This document shows positions 12,286 through 23,854 of a stretch of 64,000 bases of DNA, piece after piece (the first letter of the stretch is position 1; every line of letters begins with the position of its first letter). The translations under genes were made by a program, and so were the position numbers. The DNA is from Argopecten irradians (taxonomy: Eukaryota; Mollusca; Bivalvia; Pectinida; Pectinidae). Below the pieces are notes generated by a model. That model was not told where the DNA came from, did not search any database, and saw only the letters and a program-made list of their open reading frames with translations. Location: positions 19,043,544 through 19,107,543 of the forward strand of contig NC_091144.1 of assembly GCF_041381155.1 (NCBI RefSeq), written 5' to 3'.

Positions 12286-12518
12286 GGGGCCACGGTGGCC
12301 GAGTGGTAAAGATTTCCCAACATATTACCACAAGCCCTCCATCTCTGGGATGCAGGTTAGAATCCCATGTGTGGCAGTTGGCAGGTACTTATCGCTGATC
12401 GGTGGTTTTTCTCAGGGTACTCCGGCTTTCCTCCACCAACTAACCTGGCATGTCCTAACATGACCCTGAGCTGGCAGTTAATTATATAATAGGACGTTAA
12501 ACTAATAAAACAAAACCA
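12286..12518 (+). repeat. tRNA-derived SINE, V-SINE/RUDI-like
   Basis: The head GGGGCCACGGTGGCCGAGTG is tRNA-like (box A), with a box B-like GGTTAGAATCCC near 12355. A conserved middle follows (GGTGGTTTTTCTCAGGG, then ACTCCGGCTTTCCTCCACC), and the tail is AATAGGACGTTAAAC with A-rich sequence. A perfect 14-bp target duplication, TACTAGTATAATGA, flanks it at 12272-12285 and 12519-12532. The family name is from memory of molluscan SINEs and should be checked. It lies between the two convergent genes of the Academ-like element and is therefore younger than that element. Confidence 0.8.
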
Positions 12519-12831
12519 TACTAGTATAATGAAGTTTTGTAATACTGACAACCTTGCTGTACATACGACACAATAGCTTGTTATACCCTCCATTTAAAAG
12601 ACTCCTGATGATGTTAATAGTGTTCATAGTAAATACCATCCTCGATACTCCAGGGGTTACTATTAATTGTGTTATAACAATCCCTGGTTTGAATGCGAGA
12701 TAGTCCAGTGGTGGATACAAAGACAACAATAGAAACTCCTGGAGTATCGGGGATGAGAGGATATTTGTTGTGCCTGTATGAAATAATTTGAAAACGATTT
12801 TCAGTAAAACAGCTACTTTAGTATGAACGGT

Positions 12832-12837
12832 TTTATT
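12832..12837 (-). terminator. Poly(A) signal on the helicase strand
   Basis: TTTATT on plus reads AATAAA on minus, about 20 bases after the helicase stop codon. This very short 3' UTR is compact compared with the transposase UTR on the other side. Confidence 0.4.
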
Positions 12838-12855
12838 AAATGGAATACGAATACT

Positions 12856-14692
12856 TCAACAACTTTCAAATAATTCATCCTCAAAGTCTGACACATGCAC
12901 ATCTGGAACTGCTTCATTCTCGGACATTTCCGATTCGTCACTTCCATCAGAGACAAAATGAAAAAGTGTTTCAATGTGTGTTCTTGCACATGTTTCACAT
13001 GAACAAATACTGTTGCATAAATCACAACAAGAATGGTCCCTTTCTTTTTTGGCTAGGTCTGAAAGCTCTGCAGTGGACAGGAATGGTGTCAACATAGTAG
13101 CACGTCTGCAGTCAAAATCAGCACTTTTCGTGTAAACAGCTTTGACATCACTGTCTACTCCACGTAAATGGTATGAGTTATGGAGAAGCATGGCGGTAGC
13201 ATTTTTTCCATCTCGTCCCACTCGGCCTATCTCTTGCACGAGGTCAACTATGGACTTTGGACAACCATATAATACAACATTATGTCAATGCCCATACCTA
13301 GGGCATTAGTTGCTACAACTATTTTCAAGTCACTGTTTGGGTTTTTCAGGGAATCCATGATTCTTGACTTGCTAACATCCTCTGTTTCTGAGTGAAACAT
13401 GTCAATACACTTGCAGTCTGGTATTTCCTGTAGTATATAAGTGTATATATTGGCTGCATCTTTTATTGACATGCAATAAATCAAAGTTTTTGGGAAAAGT
13501 CCATCTTGTAGTCCATTAACAACCCATGACATTGCCATTTCAGTATTGTTGGCAACTTTATTCACCACTATTTTTATGTTTTCCCTGTTTGGTGAAATTC
13601 TAATGTCAACAAGATTGTCTGAATTCAAATTTAGAATTTTTTTCACTCGGTTTGAAATTTTCTGGGTACATGTCGCACTTAAAGCTAAAACTGATGCTCG
13701 TGGATGCAGTGATCTAAGTTCACCTATACATGAAAACCATTTTCTGAATGCTTTTTTAGAGTCTCCTTCATCTTCTCCCCTGAAATTTAAAAACATTATT
13801 GTTAGTAATTTGTGACATATGTTCTAATATTACCTTTCTTTGTTAATAGTATTTATTTAGTATCTAGAATGGGTAATAACACTAATCAGATTAGGGTCAC
13901 TTGTCAATTAGTTATTGCTTGATGGTTCGTTATAGACTTTTAACAGTGGTTGAACATTGACAAGGTTTTATGTCTGTGTTTTAATATCAGTGTTGGACTA
14001 GACTACACTGTCTTATAGTATTATATTTACAGAGTTATTATGTACTAACCAAGTCGCAATTGTGTGAAATTCATCAACGACAATAGTCGAAACTTCAAAC
14101 TGCTGCAGTGCAACTCTCCATTTCTGATCACCAACTAATGTCTCTGGTGAAGCAAATAAAAAATCAAAAGATCCACTTTCAATGTCTTCGTCAGTTTGAG
14201 AACAACCTCCTGTAAATTGAAAACAAACTAAATGGAAACACACGTTGTGCTGTTTTGTTTATCGTAACGATCGGCCGTTAAATTATTAATGAAACATTCA
14301 CGTTCCAACGTAAACAATTTTGTCATGATGTTTCAAACATCGATGATCGATAAATTTCATGTATATTGTAAATATTTAACAAATGATTTACCTTTATATA
14401 TTGCTTTGATGCCAGGGATTTTGCTCAAACGATCACATTGATCCTGCATTAGAGCTGTCAATGGCGAACTAACAACAACTTTCATTCCATCGTCAACCCC
14501 CATCTCTCTTTTCGTGGGTATCAACATTTGGTACGGAAGGGACTTCCCAAATCCCGTGGGAAGAACGGCCATACAATCTTTCTTGGCTAATAAGGCATCT
14601 AATATTTGCCTTTGTTCGGGTTTTATCGTGTCAATTTGAAAATGTGTGGCCAACACGCTTTCGATCGCTTCGTCTGCACTCATATTCGCCAT
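12856..14692 (-). CDS. RecQ-like superfamily 2 helicase, 3 exons, one frameshift
   Basis: Exons inferred: 14692-14392, 14209-14050 and 13779-12856. The motifs come in the usual order: motif I LPTGFGKSLPYQ, Ia VVVSSPLTALMQDQ, II VVDEFHT (DEFH instead of DEAH), III LALSAT, IV KTLIYC, V VVATNALGMGID and VI QEIGRVGRDG. A RecQ-type zinc-binding part follows (DCRRATML, then CCDLCNSICSCETC) with an acidic tail. The length is near that of a minimal RecQ core, without HRDC. A one-base loss near 13280-13284 shifts the frame between motifs V and VI. All splice junctions have GT-AG ends. The start ATG lies about 70 bp inside the right terminal repeat. By analogy with helicase-bearing transposons it probably helps process the excised or integrating element; that role is inferred. 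Confidence 0.85.
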
Positions 14693-14764
14693 TTTGACAG
14701 AAGACCCGAACCGCGCTTTGAAAGACGAATTCTGATTGGTCGATGTTTTAATGATATTCTTAGT

Positions 14765-14866
14765 TTCGAAGGTCGCGCGGACGGTGACCTCGATGGGCTA
14801 CTGTCAGATGTTTGTAGCGGAGCACGTAGTAAGCGGAGTATCAAACAGCTGATTTTAATCAGATTG
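14765..14866 (-). repeat. Right terminal inverted repeat
   Basis: The complement of 4475-4577, ending in GCTGATTTTAATCAGATTG. It lies upstream of the helicase start on minus, mirroring how the left repeat lies upstream of the transposase. Confidence 0.9.
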
Positions 14867-14875
14867 ATTATTTTG
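14867..14875. repeat. 9-bp target-site duplication, right copy
   Basis: ATTATTTTG, identical to 4466-4474. Confidence 0.9.
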
Positions 14876-15102
14876 TGACATATTTTGTATTTTTGGGACA
14901 AAATATATATTTGTCAGTCAGATCCCAAAAATGTCTCGGAGATAAACATAAAACTAGTAGATCCCGTTTAATGAATTTCGCAGTATTTGCTCTGAAAATT
15001 TGAGTGACTTGTCGCCAATATGTAAAAATTAATTCATATACTTATAATCTTTAAAGATATCATATCAAAAAATAAAATACTAATATGTTTCTGTTAAATA
15101 TT

Positions 15103-15213
15103 TGCGTTCACACATGTGATATCGGTCAAATATTTACGTTCGCACATGTAATATCTGTCAAATATATGTTCGCACATGTAACATCTGTCAAATATTTACG
15201 TTCGCACACAAAC
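15103..15213. repeat. Short tandem repeat, about 33-bp period
   Basis: Four imperfect units of the form GTTCGCACATGTAATATCTG followed by TCAAATATTTAC. There is no coding frame. It lies between the Academ-like element and a GC-richer patch at 15400-15480. Confidence 0.65.
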
Positions 15214-15401
15214 CCTATTAGATTGACATTTCAGCTGTCAGTAAAGCATTCATTGACGTAGTTTATACCAACTGTACACGTATTTCTTTAACTGGCAGCA
15301 TATATTCATCCGGTTTGGTGTTTAAACACGCTTTGTGTGCGACGTCCGATGATGCGAACATCAAAAAGTTTGACAGAAAATTCTGAAACGTAAAAACTTA
15401 C

Positions 15402-15438
15402 CAGCCAGCGGCTCCCGCCCGCTTGTGACACCCGCCAT
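15402..15438 (-). CDS. Candidate first coding exon of an unidentified gene
   Basis: On minus, a GC-rich patch in AT-rich surroundings holds ATGGCGGGTGTCACAAG, reading MAGVTSGREPLA, and is cut by a consensus donor GGTAAGTTTTT after one further base. The CpG-containing context and perfect donor look like a gene start. If real, the rest of the gene lies to the left, where I find only transposon genes, so the downstream exons may be lost, very distant or misjudged. Confidence 0.3.
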
Positions 15439-16140
15439 TCTGCCGAAAATGACAGCGCGCTCTTGCGACGAGACTTCGGTATACACGAAGGGAGGTAACC
15501 TTGAGTAAATGTCGATAACAAAATTTGCGAACGTCAGATAAATCGTTATGACTGGCTGACAGAACTGACCTTTGCTCGTCTTTGGATGCTTTAAGTTTCA
15601 ATATTATTAATTCAAATTTGGATTTTGTAAATTGTCAACAGCGTTTGATACACAATGCCTTCGAAAATGCATTATAATTCCTGTCTTATACCGAACTCCC
15701 TCTGTAGTGGCGAGATATGCGAAGGTCAGGATTGTTGACAGAAATTTTAATGAAAATTCATCACCCAAAAAAAGTGGATTTATTTTTTGCATAGCGATTT
15801 GCTCGTGAATTAAGCAATAATGTGTTAATCAATAGATAACTTTTAATTCCGAAATTGACACAAAGTAGATTTGGGCAGAAGAAATAGTATCACAATAAGC
15901 CTGGGAAATATTGATTGTTCATTGAGGGGTGTTCAGTTCCGTCAAAAAATTGATGATGTTTTTATTTGTAAAACTTTGTTTTAATAAAGGCATTGTATCG
16001 AAATAATAGTTTTTCTTGAGAGATAAAATATTATTTGCATAAAACAGCAATAGACATATTTATTTTTACCAACAGTTAGAAATATGACATGTAACGCAAA
16101 TTGATGGCATGTGGTACATTTCTATATGGAATATGTCATA
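15439..16140. other. No gene recognised
   Basis: AT-rich apart from the first 60 bases. Open frames here are short and without recognisable motifs. Confidence 0.4.
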
Positions 16141-16142
16141 GA

Positions 16143-16325
16143 GGTACTGTTGCCCTTTTTATAGTGCTATATCACTAAAGCATGCCGCCGAAGACACCAA
16201 GCAACACACCCCACACGGTCACATTATACTGACAACGGGCGAACTAGTCGTCCCACTCCCTGTTTGCTGAGCGCTAAGCAGGGGCAGAAACTACCACTTT
16301 TATAGACTTTGGTGTGTCTCGGCCA
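16143..16325 (-). repeat. Internal fragment of the 530-bp SINE
   Basis: Matches the middle of the SINE in reverse orientation, from the GCCCTTTTTATAGTGC segment to GTGTGTCTCGGCCA. Both ends are missing. It lies just outside the left motif cluster of the next element. Confidence 0.75.
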
Positions 16326-16395
16326 TGGAACAGTACTTTTTAGGGACAGATAAATGAACATAAGCAACACCAATAAAATTTGATTTTTTTATGAT

Positions 16396-16800
16396 GACTT
16401 TATTGTTTTGGACGTTACTCTTGCATAATTGACATGTATTTTAACTACTGTCTGCATAATATTTCATCATGGTTGTATCATAACAATAAGGTCCTTTTAA
16501 ATGTTTTTAACAATCAATATATGTAAATCAATAATATTATCATTGACATAAGTTTTGATTACAAACACCACAGGTTGTGGACGTTACCAGATTCTGCTCT
16601 CTGTACATCTCAAATATAATGCACCAAAGTATAATTTAATGAAGTGAGTGAAATAAAAGCCTACCAATACAGTTTTGCTTTCAAACAAATCAATGTTTCG
16701 AAATATTGAGTATATTTCTTGACATTTGTTAGATACAGAAGATCTGGATGTTACTCTTTGACAACTTGACAAATTTGACAATTAATAACATCCACAACTA
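16396..16800. repeat. Left cluster of GGACGTTAC motifs
   Basis: Copies lie at about 16404 (GTTTTGGACGTTACTC), 16575 (TTGTGGACGTTACCAG), 16744 (TCTGGATGTTACTC) and 16783 (AATAACATCCACAA). The first, third and fourth have GACATG or TTGACA within about 20-25 bases. It lies downstream of the stop codon of the minus-strand gene. Confidence 0.6.
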
Positions 16801-17242
16801 GACATTACATACCTGACATGATAAATATATACTTATATAATATTAAATTGAAAATTCATTGATATCATAAAAATGTCAAATTGTCTGTGAAAAGTTCAGT
16901 AATTTAATGTAAGGCTGTCATGATTACCCGGGTAGCCAATGTATGGTAAGGTTTCATGGCGTAACTGGTTTCAAATTTTACAATAACAAAAAGCGAAAAT
17001 TATAGACCATAAGTCTTAATTGTCATTAACAAATGAACTTGAATGCAGGAATGACACTTTAAGGCAGATGGCAGATCTGAAAAATATAACAAAAAACAAA
17101 TGAGTTGAGAGTGTGATAACATACCGGTATGAATACCAGCTATGTGAGAAAGTATAATTAAAGTATAGTAAATTATGTATCATGATTATTGATTAGTTTG
17201 AAATTTGTTTTCCATATTATCAACTGCCAATGCTGTTTTCTA

Positions 17243-20200
17243 CTAACCGGCAAATGAATACAATATCCGAGATCCCATCAAATGGATATTTGGCGAGTCC
17301 AATACTCCAATGACGTCTGAGGGCAAGACCGTATTACAAACATCACTCTCTACCCAATAGCTCTTGGCCTTTTTTTTGTAGAATAATACAAACGGCCATT
17401 CCTTAACCTGGAAAGAAAAGCCTCAAATTAATATACATAATTCAATTCAGGTGGCTTATATTCAATTTCTCATGTTACCAGACTCATTAAATTAAATAAA
17501 AAATTTTTTTTTAAAAATTATTACAATCAAAAGTCTTTCTAACTATAAATATAATAAGAACTAGAGTGTAATAAAGCAAATACTTTAACACAAGTAGTTT
17601 CAGTAATGTTCAGTGTCATTGTATGATAAAACATTAAGCCAGCCATGTTTAATTTTTTTTCTTCTTAACTTTGTTTATCAAAATTTTCTAAACTTTGTTG
17701 ATCAAAATAGACTTATAAATATCAAATACAGTAGCTTAATACAAAAGACTTTTAACTGTAAAAACAAACAGAAACAAGACAAATATGAATGAGGATTACA
17801 GAACAGTTCCATTTGTGTTTTCCCCTTCAAGACAATAACAAAAAATATTAAAAAATATAATCAATCACAACAAAACAAACCTGAACAGGTCACTTACAAC
17901 CGCAGGATATACAACACATCCATGTATTATGGAAACGTATGTCCCAGTGGAAAATCTGATGATAACAATGATAATCAAATAAACCAAGCAAGGAGTGATA
18001 CAATACTTAATCTAAATAAAAAATGGAACAAAACTTTGGGAGTTCCCAAAGGTTATCATGACATTAAAATGATTGATAATATATATTATTATTATTATGA
18101 TTGTAATAAGTTGCTAGCAAAACTTACAAAGGTCTGGTAACTGTAGTTGGATCCTCATCAACAGCTGCTGATTGAAATGCAGCGGTAGAGTCTGTTGCTG
18201 TGACAACATTAGGGGAGTCTGTTGCTGGAACAACACTGGGGGAGTCTGTTGCTGGAACAACACTGAGGGAATCTGTTGCTGGAACAACACTGGGGGAATC
18301 TGTTGCTGGGACAACACTGAGGGAATTTGTTGCTGGAACAACACTGAGGGAATCTGTTGCTGGTACAACACTGAGGGAATCTGTTGCTGGAACAACACTG
18401 AGGGAATCTGTTGCTGGGACAACACTGGGGGATTCTGTTGCTGAAACAACACAGGGGGAGTCTATTGCTGGGACAACAATGGGGGATTCTGTTGTTGGAA
18501 CAAAACAGGGGGAGTCTATTGCTGGGACATCACTGGGGGAGTCTAGTGCTGGGACATCACAAGAGGAGTATGTTGCTGGGACAACACTGGGGACTGTGCT
18601 GGATCTGAAAGTTAAATTATTTCATATTTTAATCATGCATGGGTATATGTTGTAACAAAAGAGTACTATTGTACACCAATTGTAGGTCACTGTTATCTAT
18701 AATTTACATTTATTGTGTATATATGTCCTACATCTTTGACTTTTCCAGGATATTTATAAGATTCATTAAAAAAACTCTGAGAAAAAGCATTTCACAAACA
18801 TTAGCTACAGTAATAGATCAGCATTCATGACTCTTCATTTATACATTTATAAATTGTACATTATACTTTCAGAGAATTATATGAATAAAGACTTACAATT
18901 GGTATTACTGGAGAGTGTTCCGTGTCCAAGTTGATCCCTTCCAAGAAGTCAGGGTCACATTCCTCTGTCATCTGCAGATAAATTGTAATAATAATTCAAT
19001 TATATATGTTCATTGATTACAATTATCAAATATGTGTAAGAAGGAATAATTTAATGCAACATGTTATTCCAATATAAATTTTGCCTCCATTTCATATTAC
19101 CATCATTTAATTTTCAAATAATCTTCTGCTAAATTTCAATTTTAATTTGGGTTTTAATAGAACTTGTATCATATTAAATTTCAACAAATGGTAAATTTTA
19201 GTCTCTTTTGTTCTTGTTAAATTGGCTGTGAATGTTAAAACATACATGAATTTATCATTTTAAAGGAATATACCTTATCAATAGAGAGCAGTATCTCACT
19301 CAATCCAGATATCTCAAGTGGATTGGTAAAGTCTTTCTCATCAATGTCCACTAGGTTTGAGTCATCCATCACCATGTCGGAGTCAATTTCACTGTCAGAG
19401 GTATCCATGACAATGTCGGAACTGTCAGTGTCAGAACTACTCGACTCACTTGCAATTGGTTTTCTGTTACCTCTTCGTGTTCTTGGCCCTCCATTTCTTT
19501 GCCTGCAGCCTCGCTCTGTTCGTATACCCTTTCCTCTACCACGCCCACGTCCACAACCTCTTTCTATCTGTCCCCCCCCCCCTTGTTCTCAGCCTTCCTC
19601 TATTTCCAGGTCCGCAACCTTGCTCCGCTTGTCTACCCCTTCCTCTTCGACCACAACCTCTTTCTGCTTGTCCACCTCGTGTTCTTGCTCCCCTATTTCT
19701 TTGTCTACCACCTCTCACACCCCTACCTCTTCGACACTCTGCAGCCTCTCCTGGTCTCAACAATTTTATGGATTTCCACTCATCACAATATGCAGCATTT
19801 TTGCATTCACCTTCAGCTGTTCCTATACAACTTTCACAAAAACAGCTCTGATTTCTGGTCTCGATCATCATTGGTGCCACTGTTCTAACAGAGTGCAAAC
19901 TCCTTGTGCCGGGTAATGTTTTTGTCGCCCTGTTTGGGCGGTCCCTGCAAATTTCTCCTGCTGGCACAAAGAAACTAACTCTCTTTGAGTGCTCATGCAC
20001 GTCTGAACCATTTCTTTCCAAGTGTTTTTTGGCGAAGTCATACAAATCTTGAGCATTGTTTATCAGGCACTGTTCTCCATTTACAGCTTTTCTGGCAGCT
20101 CTTTTCAGCACAGCACCTGCTCCATCACAAGGTCCCTTCCCATGGCGGGAGCCATAGAAATGTCTCTCAACAATATGGCCATGGTCAAGAGCAGCAAAGG

Positions 20201-23200
20201 AGATGTCGCAAAATGGGCCTTTCGACTTGTATTGACTGCCACATCCATCTGAGAACTGAAATTGCTTGCTGAACTCTAAACCTCTGGTGTTCTTTAAATG
20301 ATCGTTTGTGATGGTTAGAAAATGACTGACAGCATGGTAATCATGAACCAGGTCTTCAGATATAAAGTATATTGTTTCTTGTACAACTTCATTACATGTA
20401 TCTTCAGGACAGTTGTAGTATGCAACAACTGGGTGGATGGTAGCCTGATTATGATTCCAGTGAGCACTCTGTATCTCCATTTGAGAGACACATGCATAAT
20501 TTTCGGCGAAATCTAAGTTCACTACCAAAGAGTTCTCAGGTATTTGCTTGATAAGTGTGCTGAATTGTCTTTGTTGCCACATGGCATTGAATAGATGCTT
20601 TGACAGGTCATGTAACTCTCCCATCAGCTCTATCACGACAGCGTTGATTGACGTTTTATTTCTGTTCATAACATAGCGATTTAATGTTTTCCCAGTTTTT
20701 GAATGAATGAACTCTTCTCTCTCCCACATCATGTATTCAACTTGAAGTGCACCATGTTCTTTAAGAAGGTTCTCCAAATATTGGAGCATTAGATCTGTAG
20801 AGCAATCTGAACAGTTTCTTTCAATACATTACCGTTTTCGGTAGTTCTGCGAGTTTGGGACACTGCAGAGGGTTTTGTTGATAGCGTCGTACTTATTCTC
20901 AATCTTGCAGCCATGTACCTTATATTTGAAGGTACGTGTATTGAGTGCACGTATTTTCATATCTACATTAGTACAACGTTCACACAAGCAGCTTAGCCAG
21001 GGTTTCTGAGTTTTAACATTCCTAGGCCTATTTTTAGCAAATGTAGAAAAACCTATTTTCAACTCTGGGTTTTCTTCTTGAAAGGTTTTGAATACCTCTT
21101 TCATAGGTCTATCCAGGGCTTTTCTTTCCATAAGATCTCCTTTCACAGACTTTCTGTCCAGAATTGATGTTGATGTGTCTGGTCTGTTGAATTGTTCCCT
21201 GATGTTTTCTTTAACCAATGTGGATATTGCATCTTTCCTCTTTTCTCGGGTGTCATCTGCTTTCAATCTTATGATACTAGAGTCTGATACATTGAGAAAC
21301 TTACTTAAAGGCTTGACAAGTCTGTACTTCTTAAGCTTAAGCACTTTTGAGCTTACTAGAATTTGACGCTTTAGATGTTTATCCATTTTCATGTTGGATC
21401 TCAATGTTTCCATCAGTTTTTCTGTTGCCTTATTTTTGGATGGTTGAATGATACATCTTGCTGTCAAAGCTTGTTTCTTTGTAGGTGACAGTGAAGCTTT
21501 CCTAATCAGGTATTGTAAGGTTGATACACACCTCTCTGAATTTCTGGGCAGCTTTAATCTTGATGCAGCTTTCCTTATTGCAGAATTACTTGGAACACTT
21601 TCTACTCTTTGAGGTTCAGAAATAACTGTTGCTGTTGCTGATTTCTTTTTCAAGAGGTATTTTCGGTCCTTTTCTTTCTTCCGTCTTATCTTCTGGGATG
21701 TTCGTTTTGCTCTTGATTCTTTCTGTTTAATCCTCCAGTATGTTCTCTGTTCCTCTCTTTCTTTCCTGGTCAAAATAGATCTTTTTTTGCACACTTTCTC
21801 TGGGACTGCAAAGATAAAAAAAAGTATAATTGAGACAACTGCATTATAACAAATGAGTATAAAGCTTCATAGATATTTTTAAATTGGTAAACAGTACTGT
21901 ATATTAATTGGACAAATTTGTTTATCCAGATAGACAGACCTGTAGAAACCTTGGTCTTATTTCTGTGCACCCCTCCCCCAACATTGTTGCAGGTGTAACT
22001 ATATGATTAATCTTAAGTTTTAAAGGGACATGGAACCTAAATAAACAATGTAAACTTGAGTAAAATACATTTTTATGACGTTTTAGACACCTCACTAAAT
22101 AATTAGTTAATGTGCAAATATGTCAAATAAAATAAATATAATGGAAATTCAATCTTTATTTATTTTGAACCGGCCCGGTCAAGTTTTGTTGACTGAGTGT
22201 GATAAAAATAGTAGCTTTGAACTTTAGTGACCTCCCGCAATGCCCTGAACAAATTAAAGAGAATTCCGATAGAAAAGGGAGTACGACAAGGGTCAGTTAC
22301 AATGTACATGCACGATTGGGAAAGTAGCTATAGGTATTAAAATATAAATGGATTGCTGCAATGCAAGAGACGGGAGCAACATCCCACTTTACACTTGTGT
22401 GATGTACAAGTGTAATTAAGTCAAGAACCTCTCTTCACGGTTCCCCGATGAATAAAAACTTTCGTTTTACTTTTGATTTATATCATTCTTATGCTAAACA
22501 TGAATTATTTTATAACGAATATTAACAAATATGACTTATACATCATATGTCAACGATCGTAAATTAGAAAAGCTTCAAAGAATGCAGAAAACGAATATGT
22601 TCCATGGAGTCTCAGCAACTTTGTCGTTCATTATAGTCTCGCTTTCGACCAGCTTTGGTTTTATGTTCCAAATAAAGAATATGACGGTCTATTTTTAACA
22701 TGTTTGGGGTTGGTATTACCCCATTTTCCTGTCGTTTTAGTTGACCAATCAATGCAATAAAATCTTCAATAAAAATCTGAAAATCATATCTAAGCATACA
22801 GAACAGCTTAATTTGTGTTCCATGTCCCTTTAATATTTCAGTATGAATGTATATACCTTCTTTCTTTAACAACTTCCTCTCTCTGAATTTTCTCTGACGC
22901 TCCCTGTTCCCTTCTCTGATCTTTTGTCTCTGCTCCTCAGTCAATGTTAATCTTTCTTTTCTTTTCCGCTCCCTTTCCCACATTTTGAACTCTTGATGTT
23001 TGTCTATGTTCTTTGCCAAGTTGTCTCTCCATCTTTTTAAAAATAAGCAGTTTCTAAAAATGTTTTCTGAAAATTGCAACCTAAGTTATTATGGCTTGAT
23101 TTATGATTATAAATTAGTGTTCAAGTGAAAATTGTTTGACTGCTTGACTATAATTTACATAAATGTTAGTGGTGTCTGTTTTTTATCTGACATTAATCTA

Positions 23201-23326
23201 TCCATAAATACAGTCGAAAACTTAAAATTACCTTTGTGATTTTTCAGCTGATGTAAGGCATGGGGTTGGCTTGGATTTTGCTGTTGGGCGACATGTCCTT
23301 AGCCTTGGGAAGGACCAAAGCTTGTC
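17243..23326 (-). CDS. DDE-transposase-like protein, at least 7 exons
   Basis: Exons inferred: 23326-23232, 23032-22857, 21805-19274, 18971-18897, 18604-18128, 17955-17898 and 17407-17243; the start exon was not found. Order of parts: a Lys/Arg-rich N-terminus (LTSAEKSQRWRDNLAKN, ERERKRKER); a basic helical stretch; a Cys block (CLCERCTNVDMK, then CIERNCSDCS); an RNase-H-like core with NLDFAENY, FISEDLVHDYH, FSDGCGSQYKSK and HGKGPCDGAG (candidate acidic residues D93, D181 and D222 of the frame opening at 20789). Then come an RG-rich region, an acidic Ser/Asp region, nine-residue repeats (DSPSVVPAT) and a C-terminal module (STGTYVSIIHGCVVYPAV, EWPFVLFYKK). Exons 5-7 join in phase; the junction of exons 4 and 5 does not, so an exon may be missing. 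Breaks: an in-frame TAA at 20829-20831 and a C11 run at 19572-19582. The family is shared with two decayed copies in the window. Its superfamily is unknown to me. Confidence 0.65.
18183..18600 (-). repeat. 27-bp coding minisatellite, about 15 units
   Basis: The unit TGTTGCTGGAACAACACTGA plus GGGAATC repeats with few changes and no gaps. On minus the open frame reads a nine-residue repeat, DSPSVVPAT and variants. It is bounded by a good acceptor (AACTTTCAG, exon from 18604) and donor (GTAAGT after 18128), so it forms most of one exon. All three minus frames lack stops over long parts, but only this frame joins the next exon in phase. Confidence 0.8.
22024..22829. mobile_element. TTAA-flanked MITE, 0.8 kb
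   Basis: AGGGACATGGAAC at the left faces GTTCCATGTCCCT at the right, with TTAA immediately outside both ends (22020-22023 and 22830-22833). A TTAA target with short inverted ends is the mark of piggyBac-type elements. There is no coding frame. It lies in the intron between exons 2 and 3 of the DDE-like gene and so inserted after that gene was in place. Confidence 0.65.
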
Positions 23327-23854
23327 CTAAAATAAACAATACAAACATGAAACCATGTACTATATTTCTGCTTTCATCAAAATCTGTCTCTTGAAATAGT
23401 GTATTAAATATAATAATGTGACGTTGTTGATTCATGATCATGATACAGTAAATTATGATTAATTAACAAAAAACTATTTTTAATTGATGTATTATACGTG
23501 GCAGTTCTAAAGTTGTCGAAATCAAAGGAATTTGAAGCACACATGTACATTTACATGATTACATTTTTTTGCACATACCGTAACAGTATCCTTTAAATCA
23601 TGAACTGTATGCATACTAGCTACATGTGTACATGATGAACAAAAACAAATATTGATAGATAGTAGATACTAATTTCCAAACTATATAAAATCTTACTCTT
23701 TCCATCATTGAATTTTAAATGAAACATACTCGGATAAAAAATTAAACAACACTTCTCGAGGACTTTGATGTTATTTAATTCATTTTGCTTACAGTGTATG
23801 ATTTTAACTAAACCATTAAATAAAAACAGTAATTTCTAAATCTTTTATAGTCAA

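Larger units (their letters stand above)
4475..14866. mobile_element. Academ-like DNA transposon with helicase, 10.4 kb
   Basis: The element is bounded by inverted repeats of about 103 bp that differ by little more than one base, and by a perfect 9-bp duplication. Its cargo is a spliced transposase on plus and a RecQ-type helicase on minus, with convergent 3' ends. A transposase of the DUF6589-like type paired with a superfamily 2 helicase is the layout known for the helicase-carrying Academ lineage (AcademH); that assignment rests on remembered family features and was not searched. Near-identical termini, an intact duplication and only three single-base breaks in the coding parts point to recent mobility. 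A V-SINE-like element later inserted between the two genes (12286-12518). Intron 1 of the transposase is long and holds a hairpin and CA-rich runs. Confidence 0.85.

Noticed and set aside
12856..14692. Helicase as a host RecQ gene
   Set aside because: It lies inside the ends of the 10.4-kb transposon with its start next to the terminal repeat and lacks the extended C-terminus usual in host RecQ proteins.
18183..18600. Regular repeat array resembling a CRISPR
   Set aside because: The 27-bp units are contiguous with no unique spacers, they sit inside an exon, and the genome is eukaryotic.
19323..19916. Long plus-strand open frame rich in Pro and Ser
   Set aside because: It is antisense to the RG-rich and acidic coding region of the minus gene, and its composition is explained by that.
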